Origin: CAYMZZ01 sp046297935
GTDB taxonomy: Bacteria; Bacteroidota; Bacteroidia; Chitinophagales; Chitinophagaceae
DNA length: 64,000 nt
Assembly: GCA_046297935.1 (NCBI GenBank)
Contig: JBKBHA010000008.1
Coordinates: 109,860 to 173,859, forward strand
Reading direction: 5' to 3'
A model generated the notes under the pieces. It saw only the letters and a program-made list of their open reading frames with translations, was not told the origin of the DNA and searched no databases. Below, one piece after another: positions 9,301 to 16,014 of this stretch. The position numbers and the translations under genes were made by a program. How positions within the stretch are numbered: position 1 is the stretch's first letter; every line of letters begins with the position of its first letter.

Positions 9301-10184
9301 ACTTAATGGTACAAGCGTTTGAATTCATTGGCGATTTAGCGTCAGCAAGAAAATGGGCCTATATATGTTTTGACCTGGATAAAGAAACTGCCTTAAACCC
9401 TTTCGCTTCTTTAATGACGGGTATGAATATCTACCTGATACTTGAAGATAAATATGAAGAAGCCGTTATTAAGGAAATCGAAATACTGAAGGTTATTAAT
9501 GAGTTCAATACCGGCGAAGGTCTTTCCGCCAAAATAGACAACCCCCGGCTCTCCGAAATAGTAAAAGACAGACCTAAGACCTCTCTTGATTCCTTTGATG
9601 GCCTTCTTTTTGAGTATGTTATTAATTTTATTATCATCAAAGGTCTTTGGAACTATAGCCTCAATAAAACCGATGAAACAATAACCGAATTTATTACTGC
9701 ATTTGATACGGTAACGGAATATTTTGATGACAAGGAACCGCTTTTGATTTTGAAAAGGGCTTTTAAATTCCTGATGGATGACAAAAAATCGGCTGATGAT
9801 ATCCTTTTATTACATATCGAGTCAATGAAATTGGCTACACAAGTCCGGCTTCTCCTGTATTTAATAGCCTCCTTTAAGAGTGATGCTAAAAGGACCCTGC
9901 AATTGCATTTAGCCCTGATCCAACGACTGGAAATGATTTCCACCAAAGTAGCTGCGGAATCTGCATATAAATTTTTGGTGGTGCCTTTCCTGATTGACTT
10001 TTGGAATGCAAAAATGCAAGAGCAAGCTCACGAATTCTTTCAATATGATTTTCTTATGGAGAAAGGCATACCGTCAGTACACATAGCTGACCCAGACAAA
10101 AAACTAAAAAAACTCTTCAGGATATTATGCTATCATTTGGAGATAGAACCTGATAGTAAAATTGAAGATTGGTTGAATAAGTAA
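6327..10184 (+). CDS. Large STAND-like P-loop ATPase with helical repeats
   Basis: The protein has 1285 residues. A charged N-terminal region (about 1-200) matches no effector domain I recognise. It is followed by a nucleotide-binding domain with Walker A GNVSMGKT (Gly230 to Thr237) and Walker B LIILDDIP (Asp301, Asp302). A WINGED-like linker follows, and then roughly 700 residues of alpha-helical, TPR-like repeats. This order is that of STAND ATPases, which oligomerise on sensing a ligand through the repeat region; many act in anti-phage defence. It stands alone between the integrase and the Argonaute operon. Role in defence is inferred from architecture and location, and the effector activity is not identified. 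Confidence 0.7.
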   Translation: MPVATTITIYIADKLVSQFIKEEGYGRIKKFFFPSQKYAHRLSDIITETIAEFEKTNPIEDKGIKFPFYHSQILYDLLNQHILFKTTNSPLVIEEFRKNENIIIPTEKELELFYRIFTEKVNADKTLKNLHFDENYKSEIFGIAADVKKLLSGSIEILEKVKRIEEEFGATSSQMQQLRNRFEDVLQVQNIYSLQGLAVHPKIEKHSDRKDYVEELSGYLQQFPWILVHGNVSMGKTQIAVLVAERFKHTLWITLTDLDSKVVIDVILQELSLHFNHSVSSLDDITALIAMIPEGTLIILDDIPKLNLSKSDWIRLQHIVNNLKSRNIKLLSTSNFILQPKIKDYIAKSIFSEKSIPYLNESEVLEILLAYGAPEDKASTLKGIVCTTAEGHPAIVNAMCSYLKKLNWDITGETFIELFRGNYTSELDEDTYERIIKTVSDADSRDLLYRLKVVSGTITSEEIDTVSAIKPLISRPYEKITPLSGIWLQKIKPDSYEISPLIKRIKSHNLSPALYQLINNALGRQILSTKKIDQIKANKAILYFINGKNYNQAGFVLSLVLEEALKNPNLYFDWGFSFYWSSTALPEEMDLFLKSVIRYLQINLFLKKKDQDIDFLVADLEKITVQAAKENINVTHAALLLTTILSGTNPEKSSDYLLLSLKHLDQIRAKDMDKQLPELSFPVESLLWNNLLQVKNEEGLDKWLSSFSLMTTEQQRRSLEGDLNQVCCLLFCAKIFDRHAAQQNPDWNLLLKEFESIIEKITPYNVPVLIACCVKFQIRCLCSKLNDTEAAIRLFDSHFNQIGNNPIAAFLLYDELGRQLFYAGQSEKALSYLLEAAVIETPPIFTEKIDTYLALNEIFGHKDIRVAHEYAQKAYNAQYENQFVDDVFSAKVIGEYAISTWQIKQDKDIFYLLEKGLEKLLFSYKPLSDYQGTIIRYGHIINYYFHLLAKKPLADIDGQHYAIPFRSTFSKNNDRLLEGGYYFEQRKFMLAYLMVQAFEFIGDLASARKWAYICFDLDKETALNPFASLMTGMNIYLILEDKYEEAVIKEIEILKVINEFNTGEGLSAKIDNPRLSEIVKDRPKTSLDSFDGLLFEYVINFIIIKGLWNYSLNKTDETITEFITAFDTVTEYFDDKEPLLILKRAFKFLMDDKKSADDILLLHIESMKLATQVRLLLYLIASFKSDAKRTLQLHLALIQRLEMISTKVAAESAYKFLVVPFLIDFWNAKMQEQAHEFFQYDFLMEKGIPSVHIADPDKKLKKLFRILCYHLEIEPDSKIEDWLNK

Positions 10185-10258
10185 ACATTTCAAGCACGGT
10201 GCCCTAAATTCCTTCTACATCTATTTTGTAATATATTTAAAATCAGTAAATTAAGAGT

Positions 10259-10295
10259 GTTGATAAAAAATCAACATGAGTTGAGGTTCAACTCA
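10259..10295. promoter_or_regulatory. Two adjacent inverted repeats, likely operator of the pAgo operon
   Basis: GTTGAT-5-ATCAAC (10259-10275) is followed at once by TGAGTTGA-3-TCAACTCA (10277-10295). Both share the half-site GTTGA. They overlap the expected -33 region of the promoter in front of the XRE regulator gene, so binding there would block RNA polymerase. Autoregulation by the XRE protein is the simplest reading. Confidence 0.6.
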
Positions 10296-10306
10296 ACATT
10301 TTGCAT

Positions 10307-10314
10307 TAATTTAG
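10307..10314 (+). promoter_or_regulatory. Predicted -7 box, possibly leaderless transcript
   Basis: TAATTTAG differs from TAnnTTTG at one base and ends only four bases before the ATG at 10319. Initiation here would give a leaderless or near-leaderless messenger. Confidence 0.4.
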
Positions 10315-10318
10315 CTCT

Positions 10319-10660
10319 ATGAAACAAACTTTTGGACAAATACTAAAAGAAATCAGGCGATCAAAAAATATCAGCCAACGGGATTTAGCAGCAAAAGCAG
10401 GCGTGGACTTTACTTATATCAGTAAATTGGAAAATGACAGGATGCCACCACCTGCTGCTGAAACAATCATTAAGCTGGCAGAAATTCTTGATACACCACA
10501 AGAAATTTTATTAGCTAACTCCGGTAAGGTGGGTAATGAAATTAAAGAAGTGATAACAGGTAGCCCTGAAGCAGTAAAATTTTTGAATCAAGCTAAACAA
10601 ATGCAATTAACCGGCAAAGAATGGGATCAATTATTAATTGGTTTAAAGAAACTGAGATAA
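10319..10660 (+). CDS. XRE-family helix-turn-helix regulator
   Basis: The 113-residue protein has an N-terminal XRE/Cro-type HTH (about residues 7-62): LKEIRRSKNISQRDLAAKAG, then YISKLENDRMPPPAAETIIKLAEIL. A short helical tail follows. It heads the Argonaute operon; its stop codon is directly followed by the ATG of the nuclease gene with no gap, which implies translational coupling. Paired inverted repeats just upstream are probably its own operator. It likely keeps the nuclease, Argonaute and peptidase genes at low level until needed. The downstream HExxH peptidase recalls XRE/ImmA-type pairs in which a protease removes the repressor, but that is only a suggestion. Confidence 0.85.
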   Translation: MKQTFGQILKEIRRSKNISQRDLAAKAGVDFTYISKLENDRMPPPAAETIIKLAEILDTPQEILLANSGKVGNEIKEVITGSPEAVKFLNQAKQMQLTGKEWDQLLIGLKKLR

Positions 10661-11617
10661 ATGCAACTCGACTTATTTGATAGTATTTTTAAGGAGCTAA
10701 CTCTTGCTGTCGGCATTGAAAACCTTAAGGTCAATTGGTCTTATTCCAAGATGCAAGCCTTTCGTGATTGTCCGCGTAAGTTCTATTATTTGTATTATGG
10801 GAGTAAAAAGCGGAATGCAAAAGCTGAACCTCTGAAAGAAAAGCTTATTGAATTAAGTAAACTATCAAATAAATATATGGTTCAGGGAAACCTGATCCAT
10901 CAACTTGTAAGTATATATTTCCGGCAGGCCAAGAAAGGCGAGGTTTGGGATCTTAACAGATTAACCAATTTTGGATTGATGATAATTGAGGAAATTATAG
11001 CTTACAATAATGCGGTTAAAAGTGGTATCCCAGAAACTCCTAAATTTCCTAAACCGATATTAAAAGAGCTGTATTATTCAACTGTATCCGCTAATGATAT
11101 TAAGATTGAAATAATTGATATTGTTCAAAATTGTCTGAACAGTTTTTGGAATAGTGAAGAATATACCCATCTTAAATATGGAGGAACCAAGCCTTCTTCT
11201 AAAATTGAAGGTGATACTTCTTTTTTACTTAACAATACTATATCCGTTGATGGGAAGGTGGATATTGCTTTTTTAGATCAACGACACCTAATAATTGCAG
11301 ACTGGAAAACAGGTAAAAAAGAACTGGAGGATACCAGCCTTCAGCTATTGGTTTATGCACTTTGGGCCCGCCAACTTACTGAATGGAGTTTTGACAGCAT
11401 TGAAATTCAAAAAGCGTATTTGGCTACCGGCGTACTTGAGAAACTTGAGTTTTCCGAATTGCATATAGAAAGAGCAAAGGCAAAAATTATGCAAGATGGA
11501 GAAATGTTAAAAGAGATGGATCAATTCGGCAAGCATTCAGTAAAAGAGGCTTTTGCGATGCATAGGGGAAAGAATTGCAGATTATGCCCTTTTGAAGAAA
11601 TATGTAATTCAAAATAA
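10661..11617 (+). CDS. Cas4/RecB-like PD-(D/E)XK nuclease with Fe-S cluster
   Basis: The 318-residue protein has the AddB/Cas4 layout. Cys37 lies in FRDCPRKFYY. The nuclease core has Asp201 in KVDIAF and Asp214-x-Lys216 in DWKTGK, then the helix motif QLLVYALWA. The C-terminal cluster Cys306-x2-Cys309-x5-Cys315 completes four ligands for a 4Fe-4S cluster. Such enzymes are usually single-strand or end-directed DNA exonucleases. Placed directly before the Argonaute gene (five-base gap), it may process guides or target ends, or degrade invading DNA. Cas4-like genes near pAgos have been noted before. Active-site residues look intact. Confidence 0.85.
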   Translation: MQLDLFDSIFKELTLAVGIENLKVNWSYSKMQAFRDCPRKFYYLYYGSKKRNAKAEPLKEKLIELSKLSNKYMVQGNLIHQLVSIYFRQAKKGEVWDLNRLTNFGLMIIEEIIAYNNAVKSGIPETPKFPKPILKELYYSTVSANDIKIEIIDIVQNCLNSFWNSEEYTHLKYGGTKPSSKIEGDTSFLLNNTISVDGKVDIAFLDQRHLIIADWKTGKKELEDTSLQLLVYALWARQLTEWSFDSIEIQKAYLATGVLEKLEFSELHIERAKAKIMQDGEMLKEMDQFGKHSVKEAFAMHRGKNCRLCPFEEICNSK

Positions 11618-11622
11618 GCGAT

Positions 11623-13920
11623 ATGGAAACGAATATTAAGTTGGTGAAACATGGCGATGGCTTGTTTTTAACAGCAAAAATGGTTAGTATTTCAAAAACT
11701 GATTTGCAGATAGATCAGCTATATACTATATGCACTATCCTAAAAAACAGAGGGATTGCAGCTACTCCATTTATTAATGATAAGGGTACGTCTTTTCTAC
11801 TTACCGAATTTCGTGATACCCTTACCAATGTTATTGTTGAACTGGAAAGCCCGGACAATAAAGGCACCCAATTTACAATCAAATTATCCTCATTACAGGA
11901 GACTGTAAAACTTACATTATTAGTGCCCTGGCAAAGAAAAATTATTGAAGAACTTTATCAAAAAAGAGCGCAAATAAATGTTCTGCAAAATGCAGACTTG
12001 AAAGTTATAAATAAAAGCCCCAACGTCTTTTATGAAACTACTCCTATTCCTAATGAAGAAGAAATTGAAAGTGACATTGTCGCTTACCAACGCTACTATG
12101 TTTTCAGTGAGTATTTTGAAGGCAAGGGCCTTGGGTTCGGTGTAGATATTGGGACCTCCTATTTCACTCGTTACTCAGTTGAGAAATACTTTGCTACCGG
12201 CCAGCAGAAAAGATTCTTTTTTTTAAAAGAGAGACAGAGTACCGAGTATAAAGGCACACTTTTATACAAAGGGCCAAACGGTTATTCAAGATGTTACTTT
12301 GACAGATATGACGGTAAAACTACACTGGCTTCGACGGATTCATTTACATACAAAGGGAAAAGATATGAAAACTCTTTTGACTATTTTCAGAAAATCTATC
12401 CTTCCTTTGATGTAAAACCAACCGATAAAGTTGCCTTTGTGTCTTTCAAAGGGATGGGAACATTGCCTGTCCCTGCTAAGTGCCTATTTTTAACCGTTAG
12501 TACAGAAAACCTGACTGAAGATGTTAATCAGCAGGATAAATACACGGCTCAACAAAAGAAAAACCTAATTGATGCATTTTGGAAAAAGGTTGGAAATGTT
12601 TTTGGTAAAAACTATCAACCTCTGTTGAATAACTATCATATACCAGGAGAAGCTGAAAGCGGAATTTTTGATATGCCACCTATTTTGTATGGAGAAGGTG
12701 GACGTTTGGATTCTCCAAAGTACAAAAACGGATATATCTACAAAAAATACTTTTTGAATAAATATTATAAATTAAAGGAAAATGGATGCTTCTATGTCCC
12801 GCCGATGTTAGATCGTGAAGTGCATTTTGTTTTTCCTTCAAATGTAGAATCCTCTGTTCAGACACAACTGACCGATGATTTGATTAAAGATTCTTCCCTG
12901 CTAACAAGAAAAAAGCTTGAAGCGACAAATCATTCGTATGATAAAGGAGAGCATCTTAGCATCATTTATGAGTTAAAAAATAATTACGATAAAGGAACAG
13001 TTGTATTTGTCTTTGATAATAATGATCCATCTGCCTATTATAATATCAGCCAGGAACTCAATGGGTGGAAGATTATCAGGCTCACAAAACAAGAACTTAT
13101 CAGAAAATACAGCAAATTCAAAGCTCACCCTAAGGGGAAAGGGCATTGGGAAACATATATCTCATTAAATGCGTTCAGGATTGTTACTGAATTGGGATGT
13201 CTTCCTTACATTTTTCAAGGAAAACTTTCATACGGTGCGCAGCTTATTATTGATGTTAGTGAGAAATATAATTATTTCGGTCTGGGGTTGCTTATTTATG
13301 CTGAAGGAATGACTCAGCCATTGTTTGATTACATCATTAAGCCCAACCCTGATAGCCGGAATGACTTAATCAACTCCCATTTATTGGATAAATATTTGAC
13401 AGAGCTCCTTTCAAAATATACAACAGAGATCAATACATATAAAATAAAGATGCTTGTTCTGCGTGATGGCATTGAAAACAAAACAGAATATGATGTATTT
13501 GTCAAAGTGGTGGAAAAATTGAAAACTGCTAAAGTAAAAGGATTAAATGGCCTCAATAGTGATTTTGATTTCGTCTTTATTGAATATCATAAAAAAAGTT
13601 TAAAAAGCATCAGGCTATTTCAAGATGAAAACGCCAAAGTTGAAAATCCGCTTGAAGGAACATGGATGCTCATTAATAAATTGAAGGCTATACTTATGAA
13701 TACTGGTGCGGGAACGCTTACACAAGGAACGTCAAATCCAGTTTTAATTAAAAGTAATTATAGGAACATCGACTTGATACCTGTCCTGAAAGATATTTTC
13801 CTTACCTCACAGCTTAATTTTGGCAGCCCAAGAGTTGCCCAAAAATTAACTTATCTGGCTAAGCGAATTGATGATTTGCTGAGAGAAAGAAGGGCGCAGG
13901 AAGTAATAAAAATAAAATGA
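11623..13920 (+). CDS. Long prokaryotic Argonaute
   Basis: At 765 residues it has the length of a long pAgo. A PAZ-like segment lies near 250-290 (YFQKIYPSFDVKPTDKVAFV). A MID-like region lies near 470-540, with WETYISLNAFRIVTELGCLP before the PIWI domain. PIWI landmarks are LIIDVSEKY (Asp544), VLRDGIEN (Asp615), GTLTQGTSNPVLIK and SPRVAQKLTYLAKR (Lys747). In the DEDX catalytic tetrad, aligned by eye to human AGO2, the first and third aspartates are present and X is Lys. The glutamate-finger position appears to be Asp581 (RNDLIN, compare RQEIIQ). Guide-directed cleavage is therefore uncertain. It overlaps the next gene by four bases. Confidence 0.85.
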   Translation: METNIKLVKHGDGLFLTAKMVSISKTDLQIDQLYTICTILKNRGIAATPFINDKGTSFLLTEFRDTLTNVIVELESPDNKGTQFTIKLSSLQETVKLTLLVPWQRKIIEELYQKRAQINVLQNADLKVINKSPNVFYETTPIPNEEEIESDIVAYQRYYVFSEYFEGKGLGFGVDIGTSYFTRYSVEKYFATGQQKRFFFLKERQSTEYKGTLLYKGPNGYSRCYFDRYDGKTTLASTDSFTYKGKRYENSFDYFQKIYPSFDVKPTDKVAFVSFKGMGTLPVPAKCLFLTVSTENLTEDVNQQDKYTAQQKKNLIDAFWKKVGNVFGKNYQPLLNNYHIPGEAESGIFDMPPILYGEGGRLDSPKYKNGYIYKKYFLNKYYKLKENGCFYVPPMLDREVHFVFPSNVESSVQTQLTDDLIKDSSLLTRKKLEATNHSYDKGEHLSIIYELKNNYDKGTVVFVFDNNDPSAYYNISQELNGWKIIRLTKQELIRKYSKFKAHPKGKGHWETYISLNAFRIVTELGCLPYIFQGKLSYGAQLIIDVSEKYNYFGLGLLIYAEGMTQPLFDYIIKPNPDSRNDLINSHLLDKYLTELLSKYTTEINTYKIKMLVLRDGIENKTEYDVFVKVVEKLKTAKVKGLNGLNSDFDFVFIEYHKKSLKSIRLFQDENAKVENPLEGTWMLINKLKAILMNTGAGTLTQGTSNPVLIKSNYRNIDLIPVLKDIFLTSQLNFGSPRVAQKLTYLAKRIDDLLRERRAQEVIKIK

Positions 13921-14369
13921 AAGTTATGGACTCAAAAATGCTTTCAATCAGAAGTTTTGAAAAAAATCAAACCTTACTTGGTTTGATTAATAAACTTATT
14001 ACGCATCTAAAACTACGAACACATGGTATTGAGGACGATATAGAAACGGAGGAGATTCAAAAGGCAAAAAATGTCTTGAAAAATTTTTTGTTATCCATTG
14101 ATAAGTCAATGAAAGAAGTTAGCTCTGGATCAAAAATTTTAAAAGGTGTGGATTTAAGAGAACGTACTTTCATAAGAAAGTATATTGATGCTAAAAAGAA
14201 ACCCAAGCAATACAAATCTCTTTTATTCAAGAAATCACCTTCGGATGTCATTGCACTGCTTGAAAATGAAAATAATAATGAAGAATTGATTTTTTCCTTA
14301 ACTGATTTAAGAAATCTGATTAATGAACATATAGCAATTGATTTAAAGGATTTAGTGGGTGATATATGA
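13917..14369 (+). CDS. Small helical protein of the pAgo operon, unknown
   Basis: The 150-residue protein is Lys/Glu-rich and predicted mostly helical, with no cysteine pairs, signal peptide or membrane segment. I do not recognise it. ATGA overlaps at both ends (with the Argonaute stop and the peptidase start) place it firmly inside the five-gene operon. An adaptor or inhibitor role for the Argonaute or peptidase is possible but unsupported by motif. Confidence 0.75.
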   Translation: MKVMDSKMLSIRSFEKNQTLLGLINKLITHLKLRTHGIEDDIETEEIQKAKNVLKNFLLSIDKSMKEVSSGSKILKGVDLRERTFIRKYIDAKKKPKQYKSLLFKKSPSDVIALLENENNNEELIFSLTDLRNLINEHIAIDLKDLVGDI

Positions 14370-15502
14370 TGAACAGCATTTTACAGAGTAGTTGCCAGGA
14401 GTTACTTCGCAGGATAGAATTAGCTAAATTCAGCATAACAGGAAAAGATTATCCGAAAGAGGTTCAACCATGCTTTGAATGGGTCATGCAAACATTAAAT
14501 TCATTCGAGCAGGAACTGAACAGAATTCAAAAATATGTCCTGCTTAACCTTCAGGACAATGTTCTTGATCAGACTTGGTACAATGAATTAGCAGGTATCA
14601 ATAATGAACTTGAAGTTCTCGATTCTTATTATATTCACCCATTGTACAGGCTTTCAAATGAAGATAAACTTGCATTAAAAGTGATCCAATGGCTCCACCA
14701 ATCTCATCCTATTACGCAAAACAAGCCTTTTATTCTTTCAAATGGCAGTTTTAGCATTGCTCCTTCTGAAAATACACCTACATTATATTGGCTTCCGGTT
14801 ACAAGTCAATTAAGTTTGCTCCAATTTCCTTTGTTTTATCATGAATTTGGACACCAGCTTTTCCTTTATCACAAGAGGGAAATGGAAGATTTAATCGCTG
14901 AATTCCAAAATAAACTGGCAGGATATTTACAACCTCCCATTTCACAAAGTGACGCAAAATATCAAAGCTACATTGATAAAGCAGCTGATATTGTGGAAAC
15001 ATGGCGTGAATGGGTGGAAGAATTATTCTGTGACGCTGTTGGCCTGACTATTGGGGGAAGATCATATCTGCTGGCATTTTCGCATTTTATCAGGTTAGGA
15101 GGTTTAAAAGAATTCTTTGTGCCTGAAAAATATCTGTCCAAACGAAGCCACCCAGTTTCCTTTCTCCGGGTACATTTTCTTTCAGAACAAGCCAGGAGAC
15201 TTGGGCTGGAAGCAGAAGCAAATGAATTAGAAGAGGAATGGAATGAAATTGCCCGAGTACTCGGTATCACAGAAGATTATTTTGGTTACTATGAAGATCA
15301 GTATAATCCCGATATCAATTCGTTGCTAGATGATCTTCTTACGGAGGCAAGTCCTATTTCTTTTACTGAAGTTGAAGGCAAAAATAGTCCGACTGATTAT
15401 TACAAGTTGATACAGTGGGCTTGGGACAAATTCTTGACTGAACCTCAGAATTACAGTGATTGGGAAAAGAAAATAACTGAAGGGATTTTGCGATCTGTTT
15501 GA
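14366..15502 (+). CDS. Zincin-like metallopeptidase (HExxH) of the pAgo operon
   Basis: The 378-residue protein has a complete gluzincin-type site: His159-Glu160-Phe-Gly-His163 in FYHEFGHQLFLYH, and about 55 residues on a second motif WVEELFCDAVGL with Glu218/Glu219 and Asp223, matching the third zinc ligand helix. The N-terminal 150 residues are helical. No signal peptide is seen, so it acts in the cytoplasm. It is the last gene of the operon and overlaps the previous gene by four bases. A peptidase is not a usual Argonaute partner; it could cleave the XRE repressor, the small protein or a host target on activation. Peptidase call is motif-based; the substrate is unknown. Confidence 0.75.
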   Translation: MMNSILQSSCQELLRRIELAKFSITGKDYPKEVQPCFEWVMQTLNSFEQELNRIQKYVLLNLQDNVLDQTWYNELAGINNELEVLDSYYIHPLYRLSNEDKLALKVIQWLHQSHPITQNKPFILSNGSFSIAPSENTPTLYWLPVTSQLSLLQFPLFYHEFGHQLFLYHKREMEDLIAEFQNKLAGYLQPPISQSDAKYQSYIDKAADIVETWREWVEELFCDAVGLTIGGRSYLLAFSHFIRLGGLKEFFVPEKYLSKRSHPVSFLRVHFLSEQARRLGLEAEANELEEEWNEIARVLGITEDYFGYYEDQYNPDINSLLDDLLTEASPISFTEVEGKNSPTDYYKLIQWAWDKFLTEPQNYSDWEKKITEGILRSV

Positions 15503-15680
15503 AGAGAATATCATTTTGCACTTCCAAAATTTTTAAAATACCTCGACAAATCCCCTACATCACGCAGATATTTTGCTTCTTCAGAGCTCTTATCGATTCA
15601 AATTATGATAGTTCCCTGAGCTTAAACTACAGATTGATTTTAAATTTCACTTTTACCTTAGATGTATTCGGTTCGACCAA
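15503..15680. other. Intergenic DNA after the pAgo operon
   Basis: This AT-rich stretch runs to the right end of island 1. I see no convincing gene in it. One TCGACCAAAA motif at 15673-15682 matches the integrase-proximal repeats at 15784 and 63826 and may be an integrase arm-type site. Confidence 0.4.
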
Positions 15681-15713
15681 AAAAGAAGAACGCTATTGGA
15701 AACCAATAGCGTT
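15681..15713 (-). terminator. Perfect hairpin terminator near island junction
   Basis: AACGCTATTGG and CCAATAGCGTT form an 11-bp perfect stem with a three-base AAA loop (15689-15713). Read on the minus strand it is followed by the T-rich run TTCTTCTTTTTT (15678-15688), so it would stop leftward transcription coming from element 2. The plus strand lacks a T run. Confidence 0.6.
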
Positions 15714-15722
15714 CGAGACCAA

Positions 15723-15737
15723 TGCGGACCGGACGGG
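15723..15737 (-). repeat. Second copy of the 15-bp tRNA 3'-end repeat (island junction)
   Basis: It is identical to 4587-4601, 11,136 bases apart and in the same orientation. The sequence after it (ATAGTTCCCGAACG) again does not continue as a tRNA, so the tRNA body must lie elsewhere, probably beyond element 2 on the right. This copy would be both attR of island 1 and attL of the next element. Confidence 0.7.
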
Positions 15738-15783
15738 ATAGTTCCCGAACGTATACCTTATTCATTTACAACAACTTGAAATT

Positions 15784-15807
15784 TTGGTCGATTTTTTGGT
15801 CGATTAA
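15784..15807 (-). repeat. 24-bp repeat, likely integrase arm site (left copy)
   Basis: Two TTTGGTCGA units spaced 11 bp apart form a 24-bp block identical to 63826-63849, which lies directly in front of the second integrase gene. A shorter variant precedes the first integrase. Its position 47 bp inside the attachment repeat fits an integrase arm-type binding site. Confidence 0.55.
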
Positions 15808-16014
15808 AGAGCATCAACTTGCCAATTCTTACCCTTTTTTATTCAGGTTAACTTTGACTCTTTAAAGGTAAAATAAAACTTCCATAACTAAACTCAGTTT
15901 GCAAGTAGTTTTACAGTGTTGAACAAAGGCAGCAGCGGCTCATGGAATCCAAAGCACATTAAAGAAGTCAAAGAAAGCTTTGAAATTTCTCCTCGAATCA
16001 ATATGCGGTTACAT
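15808..16014. other. Intergenic DNA downstream of the short pAgo
   Basis: AT-rich sequence with no gene I can support. A GTG-initiated plus-strand frame from 15916 has no recognisable motif and overlaps the end of the short pAgo gene. Confidence 0.35.

Larger units (their letters stand above)
4587..15737. mobile_element. Defence island 1 (integrase, STAND, long pAgo operon)
   Basis: This 11.1-kb segment is bounded by identical 15-bp direct repeats of a tRNA 3' end. It begins with a tyrosine integrase gene 150 bp inside its left end. All its genes read rightwards, and it is visibly more AT-rich than the host DNA to the left. It carries no mobilisation genes, so transfer would depend on another element. 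The boundaries are inferred from the repeats. Confidence 0.7.
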
